From the NCBI GenBank assembly GCA_949710005.1, contig OX453281.1, forward strand, positions 27,592,339 through 27,656,338: DNA of 64,000 nucleotides. Reading direction: 5' to 3'. The position numbers and the translations under genes are program-made. The notes under the pieces were generated by a model, which did not search any database, was not told the DNA's origin, and saw nothing but the letters and a program-made list of their open reading frames with translations. Origin of the DNA: Ricordea florida. Lineage: Eukaryota; Cnidaria; Anthozoa; Corallimorpharia; Ricordeidae. Shown piece by piece: positions 30,854-42,344 of this stretch (position 1 is its first letter; each line of letters begins with the position of its first letter).

Positions 30854-30886
<33 letters not shown>

Positions 30887-32802
30887 GAGTAATTTTTTCA
30901 TGTATTTATTAAACTGTAAAGTACGTACCATCCACACAGGAAGACACTAACCTTAGATTTATTTTCTCCTTTTCTGCCTTTGAAAAGATGATTATTTGCT
31001 GAACTAGACTTTTAGATTTCTACAAAGATATTACTCCCATCCCCCTACCCCCAACGTCTCCCCCTCCTTCAATGATCCTAGCTAGAGGAGAGAGGACCCT
31101 GGGTAAGAGATTGTGATTGTTTTACACGCCGTTGGAATTTTTAAAAAATCACTGTCGTCAGTCAATGGAAGTAGCGTTCAACAGAAGATCAAAGAAGTGC
31201 TTTCATGCTTTCATGCTTTCATGCTTTCATGGTGGGCTCCAAACATGAAGAAGGAAGACGAAGGCCTCGGAACTAGAGGGTGACATCTGCAATATGCATT
31301 ACTTTGGAAAATATCCCTGGCGCACTGTTCCTTGTGAATGCTTGATGTTCGCGCAAACAGCTTTTAACTTATATCTAGTTACTGAGCTATATACAGCCTA
31401 GAACATCAGCAAAGGTGAGCTACTTTCATTTGCTTTATAAAACAGACGTGCATGGTATGGGAATAACGCAGTTTTCGGTACCCTGTTTTTCTTTGTACGA
31501 ATTATTGCACCAGCCGTAAAAGCGACTAGACATTTACGTTTTATCGTGAAAGAACATTTTCAGCAGAACAAACTTTAAAGAGCTTTTTGAAAGTAGTTTT
31601 GAAAGATGGTGTACAGTATGTTATTGGATAGTTTATTGTTCAGTGTGGAGACCTTTGCTGGTCTCACAATAGTCACAAATTTGCAGCGACTATCTTGAGA
31701 CAAATGGAAAAGTTAATATCGAGTTAATATTACTGATCATAATGTACGCCATTTTACATCACATAAAATTTTGACTGTGTCTACATACCCGGCAGCTGGA
31801 CACGGTTCTCAAAATACAACTATAGGTACCTAAATTCGCAGCTGAAGTCTCATTGAATGTCATTGATTTCTTCAAAGAGCATTATAAGGCATTTGATAAC
31901 TTCAAGCGATTCCAAAAATTGCTTTGGCTTCAATAAAATAGATGCAGCTGTCGAGCTTGGAGTGAAGTCGCAATTGATGTTTATCGACACTTATGAATTC
32001 TTCGTGACGCACAGAATATAATCAGCTCTCTAAGACTCAAGTATAGTTCCGTAATAGCTTTGGTGTAATTGTTATCACATACAAGTAACCAGACGGTGTA
32101 TTTCTAGTTTTGCCTATGATTCAGCATCGAGTCACTCACTCGGCATGATTCAAACATAACTATGTAAAACTCCCTTCTGTTGATATAAATTATTGTCAAC
32201 ATTAATAGCAATTGTATGTTAGCAATTGTATGTTATATATTGTATAGCATGTTTTGTAACATAAATCTAATACTGACTAGTGACTCCAATAAAGCAGTAG
32301 GTCTATAGTGAAGTCCAAGGAATTACTCTGTGCAAGCTACCCCCAACCCTGGTTATAACAGTTACCAAGACGTGAAACGTTCATACGCTACAGAGCTTAC
32401 CAAACATGAAATAATTCCTGAAAACTCTTTTGAAGTCACTTTGCATGTATTAAAACTAATTAAGTCACAAGTCGACTACAGCATCTTAGTTTTTGAGGTA
32501 AAGGAAAATTTAGACCATGCTCCCAGCACAGGGGAGTTCAGCAAGAAGTTTGACATTAATATATATAGTACATCTTGAGCTAGGTCAGCCGTCCACACAA
32601 GGAAGAAAACATGTTCAGGTGTAATTCGGAATTTTCTTAGTACACTAAAAACATAACTTCAAGTATCTGCAATGAAGTTATTCATTTAAACAATTGTGTT
32701 TTGAAGTTAGTATCAACTATGTCATATATTATGTTGCGCAGTTCTTGCAAAAGTATTAACTATTGTGTTTTGCTGTATGCTGTATGTCAAGAATGGTTTA
32801 TT
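30632..32802. other. Mostly non-coding; one exon-like frame
   Basis: The octamer TTTCATGC is repeated about four times near 31198-31231. A frame at 32362-32497 (YQDVKRSYATELTKHE through DYSILVFE) is bounded by AACAG| and GAG|GTAAAG and could be an exon of an unknown gene, but no partner exon was found. Confidence 0.3.
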
Positions 32803-32999
32803 ATAGAAATAAAAAACGTGCCCGAGTGCATTGTTGAGTTATATAAGCACGCGGGAATTTTTAAGAACACGAGAGAAGTGCATAGAGAAGCACGAGGCGC
32901 AGCCAAGTGCTTCTCGCACTTCTCGAGTGTTCTTAAAAATTCCCAAGTGCTTATATAACTCAACAATGCACGGAGGGTGCGTTTTTTTATTTCTTTTAT
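32803..32999. mobile_element. Hairpin MITE-like palindrome
   Basis: Arms start GAAATAAAAAACG and share TGCATTGTTGAGTTATATAA, GGGAATTTTTAAGAACAC and GAGAAGTG, folding around GAGGCGCAGCC. Nearly the whole 190 bp is self-complementary. TATA flanks both ends. Confidence 0.7.
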
Positions 33000-33585
33000 A
33001 AAATGTAAACCACCACGTTAACATAAAGACATATTAAACAAGAAAAGGATTGCGAATTTTAATTAATCAAAATAAGTATTCTCCTTACATGTACATGCTT
33101 TCTTTTTATTGGCTTAAATGCTGAATGAAAAGTAAAACCGTTCCCTTTGTGGCAAGAAACAAACGTTTTCTTATTTCGTGACGTAGCTTGCGTGCATATG
33201 TTGAGTTATAATGTACGCGCGTGACGTAAGCAGAGTGCTTTATGGAGCTATAATGAACTCGAACTGACCAATCACAGCGCGCGCAATTACTCGAACATTT
33301 TATAATTAACTTTAAGTAAAGGTACTCCGCCTCCAAAAATGCTCAGTGTATTTCATCTGTTATTTTCAGGTATAAGGTGTTGAATCCACTAGCCAAGATC
33401 AAAGTCTACACAGGGGAAATCAAGAAACTTCACGCAGAGACAAATGGAATTGTAACTGTGTCCAATAGGACTTAATTATTTTGAACTGTTTTTCCTCAAC
33501 ATACATCAATTATTTTAAATTAATTTTGGTCTTTGTAATTGTGCAGCATTGAAATAGTGTAATTAACTTATACACTGTACTTCAA

Positions 33586-34392
33586 CAGGGTTTGAGCCAG
33601 GCCAGGCCATTGCACCAATCCCACAAATTACAAAATTTAAGATATCCAGTCAGAAATGATTAAAGGGTTAATTTGTTCCCTTCAAACAAATTTTCAGTAC
33701 TGTATTTGTAACAAAGCATGCAAAATGTTCAAAATCGCAGCCAAATGTGATCAAAATTTCCATGGATATTTTAGCTTAAAGCATGTAGTCATACTTCCAT
33801 CACAGTCTGTAGCGAACATGCCAAAGAAGAAAGTTATCTTTGGGAATCTCTTTCAAGAAATGTCGAAACCAACATGAAAGCATATTCAAACAGTAGAGAG
33901 TTTTTTCACTTCTAGTCAAAGCCTCTCTGAGGCAAATGTTTTACAAAATGATACAGACCTTAGTTCAATCAATGGAGAACAAAATAATCAAAGGAAGTGA
34001 TGGATGAAAGCAGTGAAAGAAAAACTACAACTTCTTGATCATTTCAGGCACGTTGGCTGCGTGACTACACATGGCTGTGTTTTGAAAGTGGAGCGATATT
34101 TTTCCATTTTTGTTGCAAATCAAAGAAGGCAAATCCATTTGAATGAGCAGGCTGTACAAATTTTCGGAAATCAACTGTTCAGAGGCAAAAAGATCACAAA
34201 GATGCTGTTTAGGAAGAGCCCATGCGAGATACATTTAACAATCAACTGTGTCTAAAATTACAGTTCACTTTGAATCACTTTCACTTTCTCTATGGTTTAA
34301 AATTAAGCGGCCCTCTAACAACAAAAATGTCCCCCCAAAATTAACTGAGAGACAAATTGAGCCACAGTAGTAAAAGCCTAACTCAAACCCTG
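33586..34392. mobile_element. hAT-like non-autonomous element
   Basis: Begins CAGGGTTTGAG and ends CTCAAACCCTG, hAT-type termini, and is flanked by ACTTCAA on both sides (33579-33585 and 34393-34399). The interior has short frames (33656-33877 and 34004-34255) that lack a dimerisation or DDE motif I can recognise; they may be fragments of a transposase. Confidence 0.6.
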
Positions 34393-34573
34393 ACTTCAAG
34401 ATGATATTATTTCTTGTTTACAGTGTTGCTAGAATTAACCGCTTTTATAATGCTTAAAATCCTACCAGCAGCAGTGTAGAAAAAGTCCTGACTGCTTGTC
34501 ATTAAGTGATAAAATAACTAGGTATTGTGTTGAATTATGGTGATAAGGGTTATTTTTAAGGGGTAGTTTGCAG

Positions 34574-35245
34574 GGATCATGTATCTTATGGGAGGCCTCG
34601 ACCGATACATCGGTCGACACATCGATCGAGATATCGGTCGATGTCTCGATCGATACTCGACCGATATGTCGACCGAGTGTCGGTCGAGTATCGATCGAGA
34701 CTCGGTCGACAATAAACCGCTATATCGGCCGACATATCGGCCGATATGTCTGTACACACATGTCCGACGCTATAGTTGATACTTCACCGATACTTCGCCG
34801 ATACTTCACCGATACCTCAAAATTAAAATATCTATTTTCATTGAACAACTTGACTTTTCAAGTTAGTTAATGGGAGTAACCCTGTCTCTCATATTTTTCC
34901 TCTCTCGTGCTTTCTCTATTGCTCTTGTAAATGACATATCGGACGATATGTCGATCGAGGAACTGTAAAACTTATCCGACAAAGGTCGATAGTTTACTGA
35001 CATGCGACCGATAGTTGACCAATAACCGACCGACACTATGGCGATCGATACTAGCGGTCGACACTCAGATGACAATTGAGCGTTATATCGGTGGTATGTC
35101 GACCGAGTGTCGATCGAGACTCGGTCAACATATCTACCATGTATCGACCGAGTATCGGTTGAGTATCGATCGAGACATCGACCGATATCTTGATCAATGT
35201 GTCGACCGATGTATTGGTCGAGGCCCCCCATAAGATACATGATCC
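34574..35245. mobile_element. Foldback element with CGATCGA-type minisatellite arms (FB3)
   Basis: The ends are inverted: GGATCATGTATCTTATGGG at the left, CATAAGATACATGATCC at the right. Each arm then holds 150-250 bp of tandem units such as GACCGATACATCGGTC and GATCGAGATATCGGTC, themselves full of small palindromes. Flanks are GTTTGCAG and GTTTCAG, a possible decayed duplication. The core of about 80 bp (34860-34935) is unique. Apparent open frames (SIEISVDVSIDT and similar) come from the repeat. Confidence 0.8.
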
Positions 35246-36177
35246 GTTTCAGAAAACAAAATTATGGTTGTACATGTAGGCAATCGGAGAATGCTAATTA
35301 AGTGCACCTATAGCTTTCTACCATTCTGGTACGTACATGTATATGGACACAACAGAAACTTCTCCCATGTTAGGTGCATTAGTGAGTTACAAGACTGCAA
35401 GAATCTCCACAAACAAAAGAAACATTTGGGGAAAAGTAACTTTTCACCCTTGTCAGGCGCTCTTGAAGACTCCCAAGTCCTTAAAGAAGTCAATTATGTG
35501 TGGAGTGATCAGGGTTGTCAAAAGTAGCTGGCTGCCAGCAAAATTGGTTTATACTTTGTGCCAGTATGCCCTATAGTCTCCTGCACCCATCACAATGGTG
35601 CATACTGGCATGAAGTTAAACCGCGAAAGTAGCTGTATACTCCGTCATATTGGCAGTTACTCTGCTTGGCATGCTTTGGCACTCTATTGTTTAGACAGTT
35701 ACTTTTCAATTTTAGCCACCTACTTTTATTAAACATTTTTGACAACCCTGAGGACATGTTTGTTTATAATAATAGGTTCAAATAGCAAACTGAAAACTTG
35801 CATTTTTCCTCAATCAATGAAAATTTCATATTTTCACCAACAGGAAATTGAGATTAGTCCATTAATATTTTGTCTTTCTCAGCTTTTGCACTGGCCTGCC
35901 TTATGCTTGCTGATTTTTTCTCCAAGATGAATCTATAAAATTTAATATGACAAAGAGTAATGGAATAACAACGACAGTTTGACTACAAAGGAGTATTTAT
36001 TATAGTTAAATTAAGTTGGTGTGAGTTAATCTCCAGTTATTCCAAAAGAGGAGTAAAGAGTTGTTTTAGTGGAGTCAGATAAATTAAGTCTATGTACAAG
36101 CTTCTGAAATGTGAATGAAACTTCTTTATAGCACATCTGGCTCATACAGCAGTTCTACTTGGAATGGTACTGTAACA
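35246..36177. other. Non-coding stretch with a hAT-like MITE
   Basis: 35510-35750 begins CAGGGTTGTCAAAA and ends TTTTTGACAACCCTG, hAT-type inverted ends, but no matching 8-bp duplication was found. The rest shows nothing. Confidence 0.5.
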
Positions 36178-36805
36178 CACCCATGTTGTGGGGACTTCTG
36201 TGTGGTGACACACCTTCACTGTGGGGACTTGTTGTACTGTAACATACCCATGTTGTGGGGACTTCTGTGTGGTGACACACCTTCACTGTGGGGACTTGTT
36301 GTACTGTAACATACCCATGTTGTGGGGACTTCTGTGTGGTGACACACCTTCACTGTGGGGACTTGTTGTACTGTAACATACCCATGTTGTGGGGACTACT
36401 GTGTGGTGACACATCTTCACTGTGGGGACTTCACAAGTCCCCACAAAGTGGGTCTCATCTAAAATAAAGTCACTGTGTAAATGCATATAAAAGCCTGTCC
36501 ACGAAAATCATATACTACCTTAGTAACAGCAGACCTTGAAGAACAACTTCCAATCACTACCAGAGTTATTCAACTGAAAAACATTTACACATCCCAGAAA
36601 CGTTGTGGGGACCTTCAAGTTCAGACACACACTTTGGGTGAGTTGTGGGGACCTTTCAAGTTTCATGTGGAAAATGCATTTTTGGACAAATATTGCATTT
36701 TAAAACCAAAAACATTGTGGGGACCAAGATTAGGTCCCCACAATGTCAGCGGTCCCCACAGTGCTGGTGTGTAACCACATGCAGGTCCCCACAACTACAT
36801 GTAGG
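36178..36805. repeat. GTGGGGAC minisatellite in inverted arrangement
   Basis: Four direct units of about 64 bp (CATGTTGTGGGGACTTCTGT ... CACTGTGGGGACTTGTTG) at 36181-36430, then dispersed GTGGGGAC and reversed GTCCCCAC copies at 36436, 36604, 36644, 36717, 36735, 36752 and 36784. The outer ends read CATGTTGTGGGGAC and, reversed, CATGTAGTTGTGGGGAC, so this too may be a foldback element. No TSD was found. Confidence 0.6.
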
Positions 36806-36814
36806 TAAGAACAT

Positions 36815-36857
36815 ACATACATATATACACACATACACACACACACACACACACACA

Positions 36858-36888
<31 letters not shown>

Positions 36889-36890
36889 CC
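36815..36890. repeat. ACAT / AC microsatellite
   Basis: CATACATA tracts flanking an AC run. Confidence 0.95.
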
Positions 36891-37469
36891 TTTATTTAAA
36901 CATGATGGTTTAAAGCTCAAAGCTTGTGGGGTCGTGTAAAAATGATTACAAATGGATAAAACTGTATAAAAATAAGAATAACATCACTTACAAAATACAA
37001 CTACAATTGAAACTCTAAAAATATGCAGGAAGATTTTTTTTAACCAAAAAATAAAATGAATTTACATTTGTTGCCTCTAAGTAAATTGACTATAGTTAAA
37101 AGCATTTAAAATCTTGGTAGTGCCTGGGCAGCGACTGGACCGACCGTGCACTAAAATCAAGTTCCTTAAACCGTCTTAAACTGTCGTTTCAAAAAACCTC
37201 AAGGCTCGCAATTCGGGACTATCTGAAACCTCGTGCAACTAATTATCATAATCGGGCAAGTTCCATAGTGACCCTGCGTAATTTTGAATTTAGCAGGAGC
37301 CCATGAAGTAAGCCTTTGAGAATTCAGGAGTCTTAAAGGAATCTGGGCCATTTCAATCAATCAATCAATGTATTTATTGTTGATAACGTGGGAGTGTTCG
37401 CCCAATCTCCCGAGCGAGGGGCTTATGTAAGAAACGCTCGACATATATAAATTACAACTGCAACTACAA

Positions 37470-37995
37470 GGGCCTAACCACAATCCCGGGTTCTACATCC
37501 TCTACTCTTCGCGAACAATGGGTTCTTTTAACGTCGCACGAAGTTATTAGGGACCTTAAGCAAGGACGACGACGACGTCAACGAGAACGACTACGAAAAA
37601 GATAAATTCGCGTTACTGCAATGAAATTGCAATTATTCCAACATGTTCTCCTTGTGAAACTCATGATGCCAACTGTCCAGGAATTTAACTTGCATGAACG
37701 GCGTTGATGTTATCCGAGTAAATCGAACATTTCTCTACTTGTGCTCACGTCCTCCACAGAACTTTAAATTTGGTCATTACACGTCGTTGTTTTGGAGAGA
37801 ACGGCAACGAAATGTACCAAAATGCAAAACGCACGTGCGGGGCGTGCAGAGCCATTGTTTTTGCTCATTATGCCTATTGTTTATTTGGCGTTCTCGTTAT
37901 CGTCGACGTCGTCCTTGCTTAAGGTCCCTATTACAAACAAGGATTTTGAGACGGAACCTGCGGTTTATCGTCCTTATCCGAGAAGACTAGAAAGT
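37470..37995 (-). mobile_element. SINE body copy split by a MITE
   Basis: CGGGTTCTACATCCTCTACT and the part from CAAACAAGGATTTTGAGACG on match the SINE at 51940-52238. The two halves are separated by the 379-bp MITE at 37550-37928. The tRNA-like head is missing. Confidence 0.6.
37550..37928. mobile_element. MITE inserted in the SINE copy
   Basis: Inverted ends of about 38 bp begin GGGACCTTAAGCAAGGACGA. Flanked by TATTA on both sides (37545-37549 and 37929-37933). Removing it joins the two SINE halves. No transposase. Confidence 0.8.
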
Positions 37996-38153
37996 CTAAC
38001 CGTTTATATATATACTTTAATAAATCAAATTTGTAGGCCGAAATGCCTAAATTTCATTGATTATAAAATACAACTAAGAACTAAAAATACGACTAAGAAC
38101 TATATAAATATATTCATTAAAAATATTTGACTGAATTCCAATTTATCAGATAT

Positions 38154-38485
38154 TTACACTTGCTTAAGATGATCATTATAAAGTCTACTGGCTTTAATTA
38201 TGAAAGCATTTGCTGCTCTCTTAGTGCGACTACTAGGTATGGATAATGTTCCTATTACTTGCGATCTTGTTGAGTAAGAATTACAATAGAGCTGTGGGAA
38301 CAAGTGGTGGAGCTTGTGGTTCTTGTTCGCCATACCCTTAAAATAGTTCATTGAGATAGTCCGGCAGGCGGGAATGCACAGTTGGGATGCTGGCAGTGTG
38401 CAGAGCATCAGAGTATTTGTACTCAGGGAGTATAATCTTCAGAACCCTCCTCTGTATAGCCTCAAGTTGATCAATAAGGTATGCA
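38154..38485 (-). pseudogene. LINE reverse transcriptase C-terminal fragment (minus strand)
   Basis: Reads APAYLIDQLEAIQRRVLKII, then SIPTVHSRLPDYLNELF, then, after a frameshift near 38350, HKLHHLFPQLYCNSY and RAANAFIIKASRLYNDHLKQ to a stop. This is the final part of a non-LTR reverse transcriptase, head-to-head with LINE copy B. Confidence 0.7.
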
Positions 38486-38489
38486 GGGG

Positions 38490-41078
38490 CCGAGAAAAAC
38501 CAGAAAATCCTGTAAAACATTAGACTTGGTGCCCTTTTGTACACCCAATTTGGTATCTGATGTTGATGTAGTACCAGGGATGAATGATCATGACATTGTC
38601 ACCTTCTCCATTAATGCTAAGCCAAGGAGACCCACCACACGCCAACAAAAAGTGTGCCTTTTTCAGAAGATGGATGAAGCTGGATTACGTAGTGACCTAC
38701 TTGAGCTCCAACACCACTTTTTCACTCGTACTCTGGAGGAAAATTGGTTGTTTTTTAAGAGAAATCTTTTGAATTCTGCTGAAGCACGTATACCTTCTAA
38801 GACGATTAAATCCAAATTCCATCTACCCTGGATGACCCAGTCGATCAAAAGGAAAATGAGGAAGCGAGACAAGCTACTACAAAGGGTCAGATCTAAAAAG
38901 TCACCTGCTTTCTGGAATGACTATAAGCAACAGAGAAATAAAGTGGTAAAGCTTTAAAAATCAGCTCATAACGAGTACCTGAATGATGTTATTGGAGAGG
39001 CACTTGAGTCAAACCCAAAGAAATTTTGGTAGTATGTGAAGATCTGATAGCTTTCAGTTCTATTCCTTCACTCAGATCCCGGGACTATTTGCATATAGCG
39101 CAAGTCAGTAAAGCCAATGCTTTCAATGAATTTTTCCAGTCAGTGTTTACTAAGGATGATGGACACTACCCAGAAGTTCAGCCCTTTGGAGTACCACCTA
39201 CTACTAACATTATCTTTAGTGCACTTGGTATTAGAAAAGTATTAGAGCGATTAAATGATAAACAAGGCTGGAGGCCCAGATGGCATATCCACTAAGATCC
39301 TTCATGATATGGGTACTGAAGTGGCTCCAGTCTTGACTTCCATTTTTCAACAAAGGTTTGACTCAGGGGCTATTCCCTCCGACTGGTCATTCCAATTTTT
39401 AAAGTCTGGTGACAAATCACAAGCTTGTAATTATAGACCAGTGTCTCTCACCTGCATATGCTGCAAGGTTATGGAACGTGTAATGCTCAGGCATTTAAAT
39501 AATTATATGTCTGAGCATAGCATTTTGTCTGCTTTTCAGCATGGGTTTCGAAAGGGTTTCTCGTGTGAAACACAACTTGTACTGACTGTTCATGATTGGG
39601 CATCTGTTTTGAACAAGCAAGGTCAAGTGGATTCCATCTTGATTGACTTTGCCAAGGCGTTCAAGTGACAAAGTGTCTCATTCAAAGCTACTTGTCAAGC
39701 TCGACTCTTATGGTATCACAGGCAAGACACTGGGATGGATCAAGGCTTTCCTCAGTCATCGTAAGCAGTTTGTTTCTGTTGGTGGCGCATACTCAGATCT
39801 TGTTGAGGTAAAATGAGGTACTGTACCACAGGGTTCTGTACTGGGTCCAACATTGTTCTTACTATTTATCAATGACATTGTCAACTGTCCCAATTCAATT
39901 GTAAGACTATTTGCTGATGATTGCATTTTGTACAGGAAGATAAAGTCTGCCTCTGATCATGAATGTCTTGATGCTGACCTTATGAGACTAAAGAATTGGT
40001 TATCCACATGGCAAATGACTTTATAACGCCTCCAAATGTAAAATTATCCCTATATCGAATAAGAGTGAACCCATGAACTTTCCGTATAAGTTGGGAGACG
40101 AAAATCTTGAGAGTGTAAATTCTGAAAAATATCTGGAAGTTACTTGCAATAAACAGTTGCAGTAGACTGAACACTGTTATGCCATTGCCAACATGGCAAA
40201 CAGGACCCTAGGAATCGTCCGCCGCATGCTCAAGCCTTGTGATGCACAAGTGAAAGCTAGAGCCTATGAATCACTTGTTAGACCGCAGGTAGAATTTGCC
40301 TCAGCAGCTTGGAATCCCTACTCTATGCAAATGCTATCAATAAACTGGAACAGGTGCAAAAGAATGCTGCGCGTTTTGTGACAGGAAACTATTCATCAGC
40401 TACTAGCTCATCTGATCTTGTCAAGTCGTTTGGTTGGAGTACACTGGACCGCAGGCGTTTGTTAGCCCAAACTTCACTATTTTATAAGATTCATTATGGC
40501 TTAGTGAATATTGGACTTCCTAGTGTATTTAAAAAAATACTATATCAAGAAGACCACATAGTGTAAAATATAATCAAGTAGTGTTACCACCGAAGAACAG
40601 TATTTTATTTTTGTTTTATTTTGATCGTGACGTTTCGTGTCAATGACATTAAGTAGCCTGCAAAGTTTTGTAACCATCCGGACGGACTCACGTGGAACTG
40701 ATTTGCAAAAAAATTGGACGTGTCTTTGGTCATTGAGAAAGTGTTGTGTCAAATTCGTTGTCGTTATGCGAGTTCAGTGGGGACTAAAGAAGTAGCGATA
40801 ACAAGTACCTTGTAAAGTTCTTAGTTACACTTACTCTTTCTTTCCAAGATCCATCAGAGTATGGAACAACCTTTCCCCTGAGGCAGTGCATGCTGCCTCA
40901 GGGGAACAATTTAAGACAATAGCAACAAAAGAATTGCCTAACATCAATTTGCCGCACCTCAAGCGCCTGTAATTTTTCTTATACTATTTATACTATGTTA
41001 AGAATGTATATATTCAGAAAATTATATATCCTTCTAGTATTAGCAGAAGTGAAATAAACTAAGAAACTAAGAAACGAA
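38490..41078 (+). pseudogene. LINE endonuclease/reverse transcriptase remnant (copy B)
   Basis: Longer than copy A and of the same family. It starts in the last part of the endonuclease (NLVSDVDVVPGMNDHDIVTF), continues through the linker (FHLPWMTQSIKRKMRKRDKL) and RT (GDKSQACNYRPVSLT, FRKGFSCETQLVLTVHDWAS, GSVLGPTLFLLFINDIV, LFADDCILY with the Asp pair kept) to the thumb and SFFPRSIRVWNNLSPEA. At least five frameshifts or stops (for example near 39030, 39290, 39668, 39815 and 40024) kill it. A 221-bp insert interrupts it at 40581-40801. Tail of ACTAAGAA repeats at 41050-41078. Confidence 0.85.
40581..40801. mobile_element. 221-bp insertion in LINE copy B
   Basis: CAAGTA is repeated on both sides (40575-40580 and 40802-40807). 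The reverse-transcriptase homology stops before it and resumes after it (SFFPRSIRVWN). No inverted ends or coding content, so its class is unknown. Confidence 0.55.
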
Positions 41079-41185
41079 AAGAGGTAATGGTTCTAATAGC
41101 TGAAATAGCAGTTTTAAAACTGCTCTGTTTATGACGAGACCTTAGGATAAATCAAATCATCAGTTGTCGCAAATCATATTAATAA

Positions 41186-41187
41186 TA

Positions 41188-41218
<31 letters not shown>

Positions 41219-41237
41219 TGGAAGTAATAATAATAAT
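41186..41237. repeat. AAT trinucleotide microsatellite
   Basis: AATAAT repeats with some GTAATA interruptions. Confidence 0.95.
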
Positions 41238-41862
41238 GATAATAGTGATAGTAACATTAGTGAGCTTTATTATCGTTTCTAATTGGAGACGATTAAATAT
41301 ATCTAATTTTAATTAATAGTTCTACTAGCGAAGATAAAACTGGGTAAAATATTGCGCTCAAGTATTATGAAATCGGCTATTATTAAAAGCTTTACTTGCT
41401 GAAGCACCTAATCACTAAAAAATTGCAACATAAATAACAGATTTTGCAATTGTCAGTTACAATGGACAAATGTGAAATGGTTGATTCTGCGTAAGCAGCC
41501 GAAAAAACACAATAGGATTTTGTTTTCATGCTGAACTCTAGGTATACAAAAATAGTTACATCAATATGATCATGGACGACTCTAAGTTATCATATTTTTA
41601 TGCGCAGCTTTCTCGTCATTTGGATCCCATCAACGGGGGCTGTATGGCTATTGAGGCGCTATATCCATTTATTCCAATTGGCTAATTGTATGAGACTGTG
41701 AAGGTAAGCTCAGTTCCCTAGCTCTTGACATCATAAACTGAAAGCAATGCTGCACTGCAAAATTAATGCAAGACAAAGACATTTACATTGGAACACACTG
41801 CATCCAGCTATCAACTATCAATTATTAAATCGAAAAGTGTATAGCAAACGAAAAAGGGAAGC

Positions 41863-42056
41863 AGGGTTGCCGCAGTGGCGAAAGTGCTCGCCTTTTACCA
41901 ATTTCGCCCGGGTTTGATTCCCGGCCCCGGCGTCATATGTGGGCTGAGTTTGTTGGTTCTCTATTCTGCTCCAAGAGGTTTTTTCCGGGTACTCTGGTTT
42001 GCCTTCTCCACAGAAACCAACATTTAATTTGATTTGATTTGATTTCATTTAATATG
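41863..42056 (+). mobile_element. tRNA-derived SINE
   Basis: An A-box-like TGGCGAAAGTGCTCG and a B-box GGTTTGATTCCC about 30 bp later mark a tRNA-like RNA polymerase III promoter. The body follows and ends in a TTTGA-type repeat (TTTGATTTGATTTGATTT). The fold of a functional tRNA is not kept. Confidence 0.7.
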
Positions 42057-42344
42057 AAGTTGGTTTGGTTTCATTTGTGCTTTACAGTGTCTCCACTTAG
42101 GACGTAAATACAGTAAGCACTAAAATAAAATTAATTATCTTTGAAATTCATTTATCATCCACTAATAAGCTTATGCGGTATTAATGAAAGAGTGGGCGAT
42201 AGACAGTACTTAGTACTCCTGTGTCTGCAGTGATCTCCCTGAAAAATTCAACGTAATTTGGTCAAATTGACTTAAACTAAATACCGGCTTGCACTAGCGT
42301 CCTTTCTCTGAAGGAGACTTAATGATTTTTCTTCGTACCCGCAG

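Noticed and set aside
33370-33475. Possible terminal exon after TTTTCAG (YKVLNPLAKIKVYTGEIKK to stop)
   Set aside because: Its frame does not fit the phase of the only nearby exon candidate (32362-32497), and I recognise no family.
34568-35240. Open frames rich in Asp, Ile, Arg and Ser on both strands
   Set aside because: They are translations of the CGATCGA-type tandem repeats of FB3 and exist on both strands and in several frames.
35510-35750. hAT element with 8-bp target duplication
   Set aside because: The inverted ends are convincing, but the flanking 8-mers do not match, so only a MITE call is kept.
36115-36486. Open frames on both strands with repeated Cys/His
   Set aside because: They are translations of the GTGGGGAC minisatellite, not a zinc-finger gene.
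41863-41935. tRNA gene candidate
   Set aside because: A- and B-box-like motifs are present but the cloverleaf stems do not pair and a SINE body with a TTTGA tail follows, so it is a SINE.
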